DNA of 64,000 bases from Lophius americanus (taxonomy: Eukaryota; Chordata; Actinopteri; Lophiiformes; Lophiidae): assembly GCA_037951165.1 (NCBI GenBank), contig JBBDHG010000028.1:496001-560000 (forward strand), written 5' to 3'. Under the pieces are notes generated by a model that saw nothing but the letters and a program-made list of their open reading frames with translations, was not told the DNA's origin and did no database searches. Made by a program: the position numbers and the translations under genes. Shown here piece by piece: positions 43,291 through 57,425 of the stretch (within the stretch, counting starts at the first letter, position 1; each line of letters begins with the position of its first letter).

Positions 43291-46200
43291 GAATACCTGC
43301 ATAAAAAAAGATTCCTCAGAAGTGATGCATCATCAATTTTTTTCTGGGCTGACCTCCAAATTCCCAGTATCATAAATAGTATCAAGCTTCATGTTGCACT
43401 ATAAATTTCTCCAAGTTTGAATGGCACTAGTTTCACTTACACCTGCCTAGCATGTGTTGAACTGTTCCTTTTTTATGTGTTCTTGAAGAAGTACCTGAAG
43501 CGCCATCATGCCCATATATTGTATGGACTATCTCCTACTGGAGAGCATGCATTATATCATTATCCATTCTGTGTTACAATTTATGAAAACTGTTGTCCAT
43601 TGTCGTTATTTCAAATGTAATAAATAGTTGTAGTTTAACCCGCTTTACAGTCTGGAATGTTAATTGATATAAGCTGTGCCCATCAGCTGGTCACATCTGT
43701 CCACTAGCAGTGACACCTTCCTTGCTAGCATCTCATCTTGCTGCTGTCTTTATGAATATGATTCTCTACAGTCGTTCAGTTCCTGCATGCTGCTGATGCA
43801 TGCGCCCTGATCCTCTGCTAAAACCGATGACTGATGAGGCTGAATGATCTGCAAGGATAAGGCAGAGATTCAGAGTTATCAACCACCACCACCAGTATCC
43901 AGACTCCAAAGGGAGGGATATACCTTGTTGCTGCTCAGGGCAGATAACCTTCCAGCACAATTTCCACAAAGAACTTTAACCTTAAAGACTTTCTGATCGA
44001 CCAATTATTATGTCTTATCCATTTCAATGAAGATTCATCCTTACCTTAATCTGTCTCTCCTGATTGAAATCTACTTAGATTATTCTGTGGTTTTCCACAA
44101 AATAACTTCCAAAATGATGGCGTTCTGTGTATCGGGAGGAACAGCGGTTGATAGGTTGAATTTACTGGAATATCAATAATCTAATTTTTAGTTTATGCTT
44201 TTCAATGTTTTAGATTTACATTGAAAGCAATAACCCCACAATAATTTAACAATATCAAGCAATTAGCTGATATCCTGAACATGTATTTAAAATATGTTTT
44301 ATGATTTATGTATTTGCAAAGAGAGAGCAGGGACAATTAGAGTGCAGGATGAGCCAGGTGAGAAAGTGTACATATAACAAACTTTAAATTGGCATTGCTT
44401 AGCTTTGCATTTATTCACAAAATAACTGCACATATAAGGTCCTAGACTCACCCTGGCGCATAGACTTATATACTTATAGAATGAAAAGTTATCTAATAAA
44501 ACAATGTCACTGAGTGTAAATGGAGGTTTTGGTCATGGTTGATTCTGAAAATGTCAGAAATAACACCAAAAGTCTCAAAAGCATTTCTAATAGATTTTGT
44601 GAAAATGTGGGTTCTTGAACTTGATTATAATCTGGAACATGTTATGGCCCCGCTATTATAGTATTCACAAATCTTACACTGGACACAGTAGTATACGGAA
44701 CTATGGGGAAGGCATGACGGTCATGATGTTTGTACAACTCCATAAATGTACAAAAAGGGTATTGTAGTTACTTTATAAATTATATTACTTTGCACTGCAT
44801 CCTTATGAATCATGGGGAAGTTTGAGGTTCTATATTTGAACCAAGAAACAAATTAATACTTCTAAACTGATAATATTGTCACTGCATCATGATCCAACAT
44901 TAAGATATAAAGAAAGCAATCACACTTTAATGTTCAGGGCATTTATCTTCTGCAGTATCTTCAATTAGGACATTAGAGGATACTCAAAATGTCCTTTTCA
45001 ACCTCATGAATGATCATATTTCAGCTCTTGGCTTTGATTTAAATCATGTAATTGATGATTCAGTTCCATTGTCATTACATTGGTGTGGCCAAACACATGA
45101 AATGCGATTTTAGGTTCTTTCTATTTTTGAGCATTTCATTAGACTTGTTAGAGTTCAAGGTTCCTTTGAGTTCTGAGGCGAAAAAAAATCAGGTGAAAAG
45201 GGACTTCATTACCCACTCCACATACAAATCCCAAAGCTCGCACACAAACACATGGGCAAATACCCAGAAATACGCAGACACTCCAGCCCCCACCCTCATA
45301 TCTGAAGATGATATATATTGAGTTGGTGGTACAGACAGTCCCACTTGATAAGCGCCTCAGTCATGCAGAAAAACATATTCCACATTCTCATAATGTAGAC
45401 AAAATGCCATTTGCATGATCCATCGCCTCAAGATAATGTCTCTCTTTGTGGGTTTGGAGGTGTGTGTCTCTCTATTTGTTTCTGTGTGTGGCACTCCTCC
45501 GACAGGAAAGAACTCCTTTCTTGTCTTCATACATTCTCTGATTGCCGCTGTTATGGGTGTAAAGTTTCAGTTGGTGAAAGTAAAAAACATCGTAAAATGT
45601 ACATTACTGAAAACATGACACTGAAGGCAATAAAATAAATTGCAAACCTAAGAAACATTTATATTGTTGTTTTATTGTTATCATAAGCATGCTGTCATTA
45701 GCCAGGAGTAATGACCTCATATTAGCTCTGTAAGGTTTATTAACAAGTCGATTCAAAGACAGCTTCCCACTGCAGCAGGAAGCTTTCCTCTTTCAGCACT
45801 TCAGCAATTTCTAAAGTAATATCTTTCATTGTAGCACTCTCCTCATTTCATAAGCTTTTTGGCATAGACGCTGACATTATTGTTACAACAGCAGAGCCAC
45901 CCTGGAACAAGACCTGCTTTTAGTGACAGTTGAGGAATTGCTGATTTGAGATGAGTTTGAATGTCTTCTTTGCATCGTAATATTCAGCAGCATCACAAAA
46001 ATATCTCAAAGGAATCTTGTTTGGATGTCAGCGTTCTACTCTTATGCAGAGTTTTTACCTGACTATCTACCTAAAAGGCGGACCTTTGATTATAAACATC
46101 TCTTGTGCACTTGAACACAGCCAGTTAATCGAACTGAACGGCAAATAATCTGTCAATCAAGCCTACGCGAGGAAACCAGAATAAAACTTTAATGGCAGTT

Positions 46201-46660
46201 TAAGGCATTTTGGGTCTGCAGAGGTTCATCAGACTTACCAAAGAACCATTGGACAAAGACATGTGGGCAGGAACCAAGCATTCTCATATTTATATAGGAG
46301 TAGCCTGGATTTTGACATCGGGGAAATACACCCATCAAACCCTCAAAGGAACAGGAGTGTTGAAGATTGACGGTACTTTAAAGATGGTACTTTGTTTTGA
46401 AATTTAATGGCAATAAATGTATTTGGTTATATCGTAAAATATTTGTACAATTGGGAAGGACATGTTCGCATGAAGCGTTGATGTTTAGAGTGTGTTCAGA
46501 GTGAAGACACACGGTAACACACTATCCACTGCGTTTACCCTACTGCGATACTCTTGACAAATGCAATAAGGTTTCTGAGAATTTATTGATCACATCCACA
46601 ACCATACATCCACTCTCAGAACCTGGTTTACAAGTTGTTGGTGGGAGTCAAGAGACCTAT
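43291..46660. other. Non-coding stretch
   Basis: No gene is recognised over this AT-rich interval. Short frames at 43417-43620, 45052-45321 and 45411-45638 have no domain. Confidence 0.45.
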
Positions 46661-46775
46661 TCAGATAAGATAAGATCCACTTTGTAGTCTCCGAGGGAGT
46701 GATTTGAACTGGACTCCGTCCAACTCCAATGACACACAAGTACAAGGTAGAAGACATGCAACAATATCACTGAAA
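46661..46775 (-). mobile_element. LINE tail-like fragment with GATAA repeats
   Basis: TCAGATAAGATAAGATCCAC followed by TTTGTAGTCTCCGAGGGAG resembles the fish non-LTR tail that, on the plus strand here, reads (GATAA)n, then a CTTTATTAGTC-type block. Only the tail region remains. Confidence 0.5.
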
Positions 46776-49400
46776 CCAATATAACGTTGTTGTGACTAAA
46801 ATGACCCCTAATCTGTTTTTGAATCTATTTGTAGCTACAGTCAAATGTACAACAGATGTTTTTCATTTTAGATGTTTTTTGTGTGTTTTTGTGATACTCA
46901 AGTGGTATAATTCATTCACGGGATGCAACTTCCCACTGTGACAGTACAGGCATTGCGCTACTCAAAAATGAAAATGGCCATTTTTACTGTTTTCACTGCA
47001 AGTAAATAAATGCTTTAATTCAGTTAAATTAATCTGAAGTAACATATTTGACAAATCCATTTCTAGATTGTATGGAAGTTCCGCATTATATCTGTCATTC
47101 TCTCATCATCAATTCAGATATTGTTGAATTTAAGTGTTCTATTTGTGCTACGTGTTTGTTTTGACAACTTGTGAGTAATACAAGTCATTCATGTGTAATC
47201 TACATGGTCTGCAATCAGTATAAATACTCGAAATGTGTGTGCTCTCCTTTGCTTATTATGCAGAAAAACAAATTTTAAATTTTGATTGTCAATAAACGTC
47301 TATTTGCCCTTTGAATCTCCAAGATTGTCCATCTTCGTTCATTGAAACCACCAAAGTCCTTGCCCTGAATTGACGTACATATCATAGAGGTGATGTTGTG
47401 TAGTTCATAAGGTCTTAAGGGTAACCCTAACCCTATAGCTTTCCTTATATGTGAAACTCAAAGGTTAAACACAGCCTCCAAACAGTCACCGCATTCACGT
47501 TAACTCTGAGAGGGAAGTCTGAAGAAGAAAGAAGAAAATGTGGAAAATCTATACTGTCTACTGTTCCAAATAGCATGAAAATATTGTGCTCATGTCCAAC
47601 TGTTTGTTCCTTAGACAACATAAATAAACCATCAATACTATCTGGCTGACACATGGTTAAATCAATGAGGGATGTCTTCCATACAATCTAATAATACATC
47701 TATTTTATTGGATTTAATCATTTAGAATTTTCTAAAAAAGTACCTTTTTTTAATCAGATATTAGTCATTTGACGGCTCCTGGGCTTCATCATTCTAATCT
47801 TCCCTTTTACAATCCTACTCCGAGCCCCTTGCTTCTTTTCTGTACATTTTCCCAGTTTGCGTAAACTGGAGTTTAGAGTACACAGTACAACACGCCTGCC
47901 ACCATTTTCCACAGCTTTTGCTGACTTTCTGAAAAAATATTCGTTGGGTGATGCAAATATTCACACATGTCAGTGACCTAAATTTTGTAGCAGAAAGAGA
48001 GAAGCCTTTGGACTTGACCTCCAATCCTGATCCAGGCAGGTGTGAGAACACCTCTCAGGCAGGTCATGAGTGTCGGCCCACAGTGTGCAACGGTGGGAGA
48101 ATGGCTCAGAGTCATGGATCACTACTGCGGATGTAATGTGCATGGCAGGACAGAAAATGTGAATTTGAAAGAAGGTGGTTTAAAACTTGAATACTGTTTT
48201 TATAATCAAGATGTATTCTACAATCTAATTTCGACATCTTCAAATGATACATTATTTTCAATAAATTTCCTTCAAGATCATCTTCTCCCTATGGATAACT
48301 GTCCTTCTTTCTCTTCTCTATACTGCTTTGCTCCCTTTCCCATTCTCTGCCATACAAAAGATGCAGAATGTATAGTTACGCAACAACCGCTTTGTGAGAA
48401 CAAGTAACAGAACAAAAGAGATGGCGATAACCTCATAGTTATCTCCACACCAACTTATTCATGAAATAAAGCTAATACATGACGCAAACCTCTCATCAAC
48501 CCTCCACCCTAGAAACCAGCGTTCTCTTCTATTATGGACTCAGTCCAATATGTATTTCTCAAGCATAAGGTGATCGAAGGCATGATGGTGTCAAGGCACC
48601 TTCAAATAAATGCAACCTGGACACACATCTATAACCATACTCCTAAATTAGAAATCCATACTTCATTTCTTGGTCAAGAACCCTTGTTTCTGCGTGGCCG
48701 ACAGCTGTTGTGGGGGTCGGTGATTGGCACTCAGTCAGCGTTCAGAGTGGCTCTTGCTCTTTATGCCGTGCTAACTGATAGAAAACTCAGAATGATGGAA
48801 CAAGGGAAGGCTGACCTTTAGATGATCCTCTAAGGGCTGGGTTTAGGATACACGGTCTTTTTGGGGGGTATGAAGACGAATTAAGTTTGTGTTCCTTTTC
48901 TAAATAGATTTAACTTCGAACGAGAGTCAATGAATTTAGTTTACAGTATATTTGGCATAAATTGAGAATCTGTCTTTGTTTGCGTGCTAGATAGAGACTG
49001 ATGTATCACTTTATGATTGAAATTGATGCTGCATCTAAGTCCAGTAGGAAATATTGTTATCCAAATAACTTATTTTGGTTGCATGGCATACCTATTTTCA
49101 ATGTGAAACTACTGCATGTAGTCAAACGCACCTGTCTCTTTATTGGAATACAGATGTGTAGAGGTGATGACTTGTTACAGATGGGGCTGAAGTCTTTTAC
49201 TAATTTATTCCAGTCTCAGTCAAGTTAAGAGAAAATAGCGAGGTGTGAAACAAGGCCAGATAGCCACAATCTATGACGAGATCACAAAATATGAAATTGA
49301 AACAACTTACCACAGCAAATGTCAGGGCAAATCCAATTTAGCAAAATGCTAAATGCAGTCGAGCTGCACAATTCATCAAATTTTAATCTTGATCATCAGA
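46776..49400. other. Non-coding stretch
   Basis: No gene is recognised. A short interstitial telomere-like word (GGGTAACCCTAACCCTATAG) lies at 47408-47428. Confidence 0.45.
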
Positions 49401-52400
49401 TCACAGTTTTGGCTTCCCACTTGTAAATGAATATGATGGATTGAAATTGATGTTTAAAAAGTATACTCCGCCCAAAGAATGCTCCGTTGCGAGGAAAACG
49501 TCTTATCACTGCTCGAACAGTCAGGCCAACCAGTAGTTAAGGGGGCGCTTGATTTGCCTTGCAGCTATTCTCTTGACCTCTCTGCCTGTGCAAACACTTC
49601 CTGGACGAAGTCCAGATGACTTTCTGACTTTTGCTAAAAGAGTAGCGCTAAAACCTGGAAGCCTTTTATGTCATGTATTAAAAGGCCAACATCCTTCCAG
49701 AGGACCAATAACACCCCAATATTCTTTAGTCATTTGATTCATTTATTTTATTTTATTTTTTTGTTGTTCATCTAATTTTTTTTTTATTTTCCCTTTTTCC
49801 CATTTCTACAGATATTGGATGCAATCAGGAGGGTGCATGTGTCTATGGGATAGGGTGTGACAATTATGTTCCAGCACACTGACTTTTCTACCGTGCTTTT
49901 CCTGTTCCATTCTGATGTGAAGGCAATAAAAATATTTGAAAAGAAAATAATGTGACTTTGTTCCGTCGAAACAAAAAATTGTGTCCAGAAAATTCTCCGG
50001 AGGAGCTGAGGGCAAAGAGTTTTTCTCCCTCGATTCAGATCATCGCCCATTGTTTGGAAGTGTTTCAGATTCAGGGCGGGAGATTTTAACAAATCATTTT
50101 CAGAAACTGCATCACAAATCAATGCAACTAACTTGTTCAAGCACTTTAAAATAAACACCACAAACGGAAGAAGAATAAAGGCTGCCAACATGAATCCTTC
50201 ATCCTTAACGGTCATAATAGTGTGGCATGCAGTGCGTCAAGACATTCATCCACCACACAGATAAGTGACCAAAAATCACATTAAGCAATGAATGCCTCAG
50301 CGAACTGGACAAAAGTATGCAACCTCCACACACAATTCTTTTTCCCAATAGGCATCCCTGTAGGCAATAGGTCACACATGAGAAATCCATGAAGTCAAGG
50401 AATAATGGCGACGAGAAATCCCGACTTCCTTATTGATTAAAATAATGAGGCGTATCACTTGTCCATAATCCTGAATAAAAAATGAGTTATCTACAGGAAT
50501 TAATAAAATGATGGATACCCCAAAAACTCAACACTTAACCCGAAATAGTCAAACTAATTTTGTATCTGTATTTTTGCATCTGATTTTTTTGGTAATTTTA
50601 TTATAAAAAACAAACATAAATTACCCCTTTTCTTAATTTGCAATACAACACTTTATATCAAAATTGTCTGTTGAAATACAACAATATTAATAATTTGTTG
50701 ATTTGTTACATGGCTAAATGTAAAACAGGACATATTGCTAAAGCATTAGAATTACTAAGGGGATTGAAACTTAAATTTGAAAACAATAACAAGCTGAGAG
50801 TAAGCACTTAATGAGTAAAATTGAAGGATGAAGCTGTCAACAACCATTGGAACCAAGGTTATTTTTTGATTAAAAGCGTCAAAAAATGTTCCATATTTCA
50901 TGGCTACTATCTCACAATGGGGTTTGTTCTTCTCATTCTCCAGTTATCCCATTAACTGGCATAGAATTGCTCCTTGTTGACATTTCCACTGCAGGGAGGT
51001 AGAGTTGAGAGAAAACTGACAGCGAGACTCCTTCAGTCTTGCCCCTGATGTTTGAGTATGCCAGATTTGTTGATTTATTGTGAATTTGATAATTCTAACT
51101 GTAGCTTCATCACTTTAGTTTGTGTGTGTGAGGGAGAGAGAAGGAAATCGGCGATGATGACCTCTTGATTTTAAAGTGATTGCAGAAATGCTGGGTTTTT
51201 TTTCAATTTATTATTCAGAGAAACCTGAGAATCGAGATACAGACTGAGCTGTGAAAGGAAATTCAGTTGGAAGCTTGATTTATCATTTAGTTGTATAGTA
51301 ATCATGTTTGGTATTTATTTGGATATTACGGAAATCGGATTCACATAGAGGCCATCTGAAATGTTTGAGCAGGGTTTGTGAGTGAATTTATGTGTGAAGA
51401 ATTAATCCCTCAGTTGACCCCTAGATTTAAAAAAAATCACGGTATTCAAATCGCCTCCTGAATAGCGGAGCCTGGCGCCGGGATAATGTCAACACCACTG
51501 TTTGTGTCAACATTTATCCAACTACAGTGGCCTTGCTTGTGCTGTGCGCTGCATAAAATGAGAACCCCCTTCGTAGGAGGGAGCGCACTCTCGCCTCTGT
51601 CAAAAACACATACGTGTTCTGGGTCAGACTCTATGACTGTTGAATTTTAGATCAGAGTGGACCAGATGAGACCGGCTCTATGTAAATACATTCCACTGAC
51701 CATTCTGCTTACAGGTTAAATTCCACAAAATCTGAAATGACTCTGCAAAGAAAGCCAATGAGAAAAAAGTATAAAACCAAACTTCATGAAATATATATGA
51801 TGATATTGTAATTATATTTCCACTAAGGTCAGTGGTTCTAAAAGGGTCCTACTGCATCGGCTGACCTATCTTTATAATAAGTTGAAATGAAAAATACAAC
51901 TATAATTCAAACTCAAAGCTCTCAGAGAGCACGAACCTCCGGCAAGGACCAAAACCTAACCCCTGGGTAGAATGTGATGTTTTTACAATGTCATATCTCC
52001 AGTTTTAAGTCGTTAATGGAGCTTTTTTTTTAAGTACTTCACTGTTACCTTCACATATGATTACTGGAAGTGACCAGAGTCTGCCTAATCTCCGCTATTA
52101 TTGTCAAAATCTTCATTTCACAATCTAAATAACTGCAGGGCAATTTAGTTCAGCTAAAGCCCTCATTGTTCGCTTGATCTTAATCTTGTCCATGGGGCTG
52201 TCTTGCTTGTCGCCACAATGTGATGTCACCGTTCTAAATTGATGATAATTGTATTTTAATTTTTATGCTGCGACACAAACAATTCATCAGAAATTGTTGA
52301 AAATAATCAACTCTTATATTCCTGCAAATCTGCCTAGTAGTTTTTCTGTAATCTTGCTCACAAACGACAAACCCAAACAAGCAAATCCCTTGCTGGAGGT

Positions 52401-52454
52401 AATAAACCACATTTGATACATTCATACATTACCTTTAACAGCTTGACCTGTTGA
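49401..52454. other. Non-coding stretch
   Basis: No gene is recognised. The 143-codon open frame on the minus strand at 49784-50215 has hydrophobic and mixed stretches but no domain that I recognise. Its overlap with another frame on the same strand, in AT-rich DNA, suggests chance. Confidence 0.4.
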
Positions 52455-52552
52455 CCTGAACAAGTCGCGACAGGGGCGACAAGTGGAGACAGACAACCAT
52501 TCACTCTCACATTCACTCCTGCGGACAATTTAGAGTTGCCAGTTCACCTATA
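52455..52552 (-). mobile_element. SINE-like fragment
   Basis: GGCGACAAGTGGAGACAGAC, AACCATTCACTCTCACATTC and GGACAATTTAGAGTTGCCAG are, in complement, the middle part of the same repeat type as 3588-3803 and 34068-34373. It ends directly at the LINE relic that follows. Confidence 0.6.
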
Positions 52553-53424
52553 ATGCTGCTTCACATATAATTGCTGCCCACCTCCAGGACAACCTCAAAT
52601 AAAACAACCTCATTGAAAAACTCAGTCTGGGTTTCCGCTCCGCCCAGAGCACAGAAACAGTTCTGCTTAGAATCACAAATGACCTACGGATGGCAGCAGA
52701 TGCTGGTTCACCTTCCCTCCTGATTCTCCTTGATTTGTCTGCTGCCTTCAACACTGTTGGTCATGGAATACTCCTACACCGACTACATCACACCATATGA
52801 CTCACTGACACTGCATTACCTGGTTTGAATCATACTTAACCAACAGAACAGAATACATTTCCCTGGGAAATGTCTCGGACATGCTGTTTGTGGGGTCCCC
52901 CAGGGATCAGTCCTCAGCCCCCTTCTCTTCATACTGTACATTCTCCCCCTTGGCCATGTCATCAGTCGATATTGACTCTTATTTCAATGCTGCGCTGATG
53001 ACACGCAAATTTACATGAAAACTGACACATGTTCCTCTGCAGTTTCTCCATCTTCATCATCATCATCATGATCCCCTGTGAACACTCAGCGCCTGTCTGG
53101 AGGACATAAAGGTGAGGATGAAAAACAACTTTCTCCAGTTGAGCAGCTCCAAAACCGAAGCCATTTTAATTGGCACCCCATACCAGACCCAGTTATCCTC
53201 CATAACCAGCATTACCTTCTCTGCTCACGACATTCCCCTCTCTTCATCAGTCACCAACCTTGTTGTAAGATTTGACCCTCAACTCGCGTTTTAATCCCAC
53301 ATCAAACACATCTGTAAGATCTCCTTTCACCATCTCACAATTATTTCCAAACTCCATTCTTCACTCACCTTAAGTGATGCTGAAAAGCTGGTCCACGCGT
53401 TTGTCTCCTCCAGACTGGATTAAC
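52553..53424 (+). pseudogene. L2-clade LINE reverse-transcriptase relic
   Basis: The decayed translation shows, in order: GFRSAQSTETVLLRITNDLR; LLILLDLSAAFNTVGHGILL (motif A, with the second acidic residue of AFD now N); WFESYLTNRTEYISLGN; GVPQGSVLSPLLF (motif B); ADDTQIYMKTDT (motif C; tyrosine of YADD not kept); then CLEDIKVRMKNNFLQLSSSK, EAILIGTPYQTQLSSITSI and DAEKLVHAFVSSRLD. This order is the reverse transcriptase of an L2-type LINE. There are several frameshifts and stops (for example TGA near 52797). The endonuclease, ORF1 and 3' tail are absent. Confidence 0.85.
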
Positions 53425-54833
53425 ACACTTCTCACTGTGTCCTGCTCTCGGTCTTGTATGGCAGAGAGCAGGAATTGGAAGGAGTGTGTGCTAGGTCCGG
53501 CTGTGTCTGGCAGACGGGTGAAAAGATGGAGTTGTTGGCAGTGTCCTATCTTACAAGGAAAAAAAAAATCATGTTAGGGCGGGAGTACATAAAGAGGTAT
53601 CAACTCATAAAAGTTTGTCTAAGAACCGATACATGTACCACAAAACTTGTGTTAAAATCTGGCAAAGACTATCCATGGTTGCTATACTTCGGAGGACGAG
53701 CTGATTGAAGTCCGGAGTGGAAATGAGCAGCCAATACCCATTGGGACCACCCCCCCAAACACCTACACACAACCACACACTCTGAGCAGAGGGCAAAGGG
53801 GCAGTGGAGAGGCGAGGAAAAACAAGATCAGACTGTGACATGCTTCATTCTAAGAAAAAGAAAAAATTCTAAAAGAAATCTGAAATGAAACCTATGTTTT
53901 TAACATACTGAAGAGAATTTGGGTGATCCATATTTTTCTGACTTAACGTTTTTAACTGTACCAAAAATGTTTTTGCATTGATCACTGGGACTTTTGGCTT
54001 CAAAAATTATTCGAAATGGTTACATAGTTAATATTAAATATAGGTAATAGGTACTGTGAAGTGGTTTTGAAAAGGTCTTTTAAAACTTTTGTCCATTAAA
54101 CTTTGCAAAAATGATATAATGGAATTTTCCTCATACTAAACTATGAGTTTTTCTTTAAATAGATGTAGTCCAAACCCAGCCTGAGCCTGTAGGTGCTGTT
54201 TAACGACTAATTAAAAATAATATTTCTTTGTTTTCTGGATCACAAAGTTTTCTGATAAAACACAATTAAGTAGAGGTTCCCGAAATAATTGTTTTATAAT
54301 GTATAGTAAAAATAACTGTTTTTATCATTTAATTTGATTTAATTGATTTTCATATTTTGTTTTGGTTTCCGTTTGGTTCATGATTTTATCTTGAATGAAG
54401 GTTGAAATTTCCATCCAAATCAAATCAAATATATCGAGTGTACAGATATATTTGATTCAAAATACATTCATCTTGAATGAAATTGATTTAAATGGTTTTA
54501 TGCTTATGCTCCCAAACCCCACCCACGTAGGCCTCAGGTAGGGTGACTGGGCGATTTTTCAGTGTGTAAGCCAGTTATCAATCATGTAATATCATTCACT
54601 CATCATTTATTCATTACATTACATGTTGCTCTGAGTTTCTGTATTTCTGCGTATTAGTCTCAAGCAAACTTTCTGATGTCATGAAATAGCGGTGACAAAA
54701 AGATCACGTTGGATATGTGATTCTGTTATTTAGAGCACAAAGACCTTTTGTCTGCTTACTAAGCATGTGATGAACTTGTGGACAAATGTACTTGGATCTA
54801 GTTACTTGAATAAATGGAATATAATATTCATAA
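53425..54833. other. Non-coding stretch
   Basis: No gene is recognised. A 13-bp perfect inverted repeat (AATCAAATATATC and complement) sits at 54423-54457 with a 9-base spacer. Confidence 0.45.
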
Positions 54834-55050
54834 CTATGTTTTTTGTGTGTGTGTATAATCAGCTAGAGAGCTTTTTCTTTTAGTTTTTGTAACATTAATG
54901 TGGAAACAGCTATTTGCAACTCCTGAGAGGACAGCTCCATTTACGTAGAGACCACCGTGTTTCTCCGCCATATTTATACAGCAGCCTGAATGGACAAAAC
55001 CACCGTTGGCTCCAGAGAGGGCTTTTAGCACTCATATGTTGAAGAGTGGT
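54834..55050 (-). repeat. Dispersed fish repeat, second copy
   Basis: On the minus strand this reads CTCTGGAGCCAACGGTGGTT, TTGTCCATTCAGGCTGCTGT, AAATATGGCGGAGAAACACG and later GCTGATTATACACACACAC. It matches the middle part of the repeat seen in plus orientation around 1600-2068. The 65-codon open frame here comes from this repeat and is not a gene. Confidence 0.5.
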
Positions 55051-55264
55051 CTTCAACGAACATGTAGCTTTTACAATGATGAAATTTTCGAGTGTGCAAG
55101 ATAATTATGTTGCTCCAACAAGATAGCAACTTATGCGCACAAGATTAAAAAAAATATATATCATTATGGATTTACAGTGGGATTCTTTTTTATAATGAAA
55201 TCAGTCATGGTGTTGGTTTATATTGAACTACGTGTTCTCTGCATCACTGCCTCCGTCAGTGTCG

Positions 55265-55790
55265 CTATGTGTGGTAGTATAGATGCTCTTTGAATAGGGT
55301 ACTAGTATAGATGCTTTTTGAATAGGTTACTAGTATAGATGCTGTTTGAATAGGGTACTAGTATAGATGCTTTTTGAATAGGGTACTAGTATATATGCTT
55401 TTTGAATAGGGTACTAGTATAGATGCTGTCTGAATAGGTTACTAGTATAGATGCTGTTTGAATAAGGTACTAGTATAGATGCTGTTTGAATAGGGTACTA
55501 GTATAGATGCTGTCTGAATAGGGTAATAGTATAGATGCTGTCTGAATAGGGTACTAGTATAGATGCTGTTTGAATAGGGTACTAGTATAGATGCTGTTTG
55601 AATAGGGTAATAGTATAGATGCTGTCTGAATAGGGTACTAGTATAGATGCTGTTTGAATAGGGTAATAGTATAGATGCTGTTTGAATAGGGTACTAGTAT
55701 AGATGCTGTTTGAATAGGGTACTAGTATAGATTATGTTTGAATAGGGTACTAGTATAGATGCTGTTTGAATCTATAGGTATAGATAGGGT
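55265..55790. repeat. 28-bp minisatellite, 18 units
   Basis: Eighteen near-identical 28-bp units plus a partial. The unit begins TAGTATAGATGCTGTTTG and ends AATAGGGTAC, and most copies carry ACTAGT at the unit junction. Variants are few: GCTTTTTG in three units near the left end, GCTGTCTG in several, GGTAA instead of GGTAC in three, and GATTATG in unit 17. Because 28 is not a multiple of three, it is not a coding repeat. The array is homogeneous and so probably young or kept uniform by unequal exchange. Confidence 0.97.
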
Positions 55791-57425
55791 ACTATCTGAG
55801 GTCCGTATATGAGCATATATATTACGTTTATTCTAACAAAAGATTTTGCCTTTTTAAACGTTTGAGAACAAATAAATGGAAGAACATAGGTTGAACTGAG
55901 TTCAAATGTTTTCGTATGTGACGAATATAAGCCCCACAGATGTGAAATGGCAAAATTACCAAAATGGCTCAAAAATGTTCAAGTCCAACTGATGTGGGCA
56001 GGATAAGTTGTCTAATTTGTCACATTGGAGGCTATAATTACCCCTGTTTTTCATATGTCTATGGCATACTGGAAAACAACAAAAATCCGTGACCATTGCT
56101 CAGCTGTTACAGCACCACAGGCACTGTTTACTGTGAGTAGGTGCAGCAGTCAGTTTCTTATAGGTGCATCGTTCTGCAACTGAGCAGAGGAAATAGATCG
56201 AGCTTTCCACTCATCACTGTGTCTATTTTCTATGTCAATATGACGAATATGTGAATAGTTGTGTCTTATATACTGAGGCTTTCATGGCTTAATAAAAGAG
56301 ATTTCTCATGTATGGATGGGTCAGGATATATCAGTTGTCTTACAGTATTACCAGCAGGGCTCTGTGACTATGTTTCACCCCCTCTGTGCTGAGATATGAT
56401 ACATTGTTTTTTAAGGTGCAGTGCATTGTAACGTTGTTTTATCTGGGGGGGTTTCCAGCAAGGGAGCATGTCACTCATCACACATCAAAAATGTTTCATT
56501 GCATTTAGGTATTTAGTCATACTTTGGCAGGATCTTTTGGAACTGATGGATGAATTCAGTACTGTGGATATTCTGCCCTGGGACTGGCTCTGACATTCTG
56601 ATTGCCATGATGACATTTACCTGCTTATCCACACATAATACACACATTAAGTTAGGATCATGGGTCTGCATCAGACTCCGGGCTAACAAATGAACCATGT
56701 GTCATATATCAGCCGATGTGCTTTTTTCTGAAAGGCACAAGTTCCCAATCAAACTGACCTCCATTTTCTCTTCAAACCTGAAAAAAATGGGAAAACTGCT
56801 TATTCCTAATAGGATTCTTTTAATTACAGACTACTACTACAGGATTAATATGATAAAAAAGGTAATAAAGGAATCAGACAGGTAAATTAATATGTACAAT
56901 CTGGTTATTTATAGTAAGGAGTGCAAGAGAAATAGGTTGATAGTGAAATAGAAGATATTATTAAATAAAGAATTAAGTCTTGCGTAATTCTAAATCATTC
57001 ATCTTCTCATCATCCAAATTCCCATCTTGGGTCTAATAAAGTATGTCCAAGTCAATGAAAAATCAATTAAAACAGTTTTTTTCAACTTACAGTTATTACT
57101 TGACTGAAAAAAAACCCACTTTTAATTATACTTGATGTAAATTAATATTCCAAGCATTTTAGAGATTCACAAAGTGTAAATGATCATGATGTATCAAGTT
57201 AATTTAAAGAGGCAGAATAAGTGTGTTAGATAACAAGATTAGTAAAGTTCAAAAGTTACTTTTTATATTATAATTTACTGAGGAAGGTAACCCACTGGAG
57301 TATTTTTGCAGAAAAAGTGTGTGATAAGCAGCCACTATCTTTTTCCCTCTTAGCTGTCCACTGAGCTGCACCTCTAACTTGTTCTCTCCAATTTTTTTTG
57401 AGGGATATGAAATTGACCAATATTT
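55791..57425. other. Non-coding stretch
   Basis: No gene is recognised between the minisatellite and the hairpin. Confidence 0.45.

Noticed and set aside
46210..46407. 65-codon open frame on the plus strand
   Set aside because: The composition looks protein-like, but there is no motif, no supporting context and no similarity I can recognise.
47408..47428. Interstitial telomere repeat
   Set aside because: There are only about two CCCTAA words, too few to distinguish from chance.
49784..50215. 143-codon open frame on the minus strand
   Set aside because: It overlaps another frame on the same strand, has no recognisable motif and lies in AT-rich DNA. It is likely chance.
55265..55790. CRISPR-like array
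   Set aside because: The units are contiguous 28-bp repeats without unique spacers, and the genome is eukaryotic.
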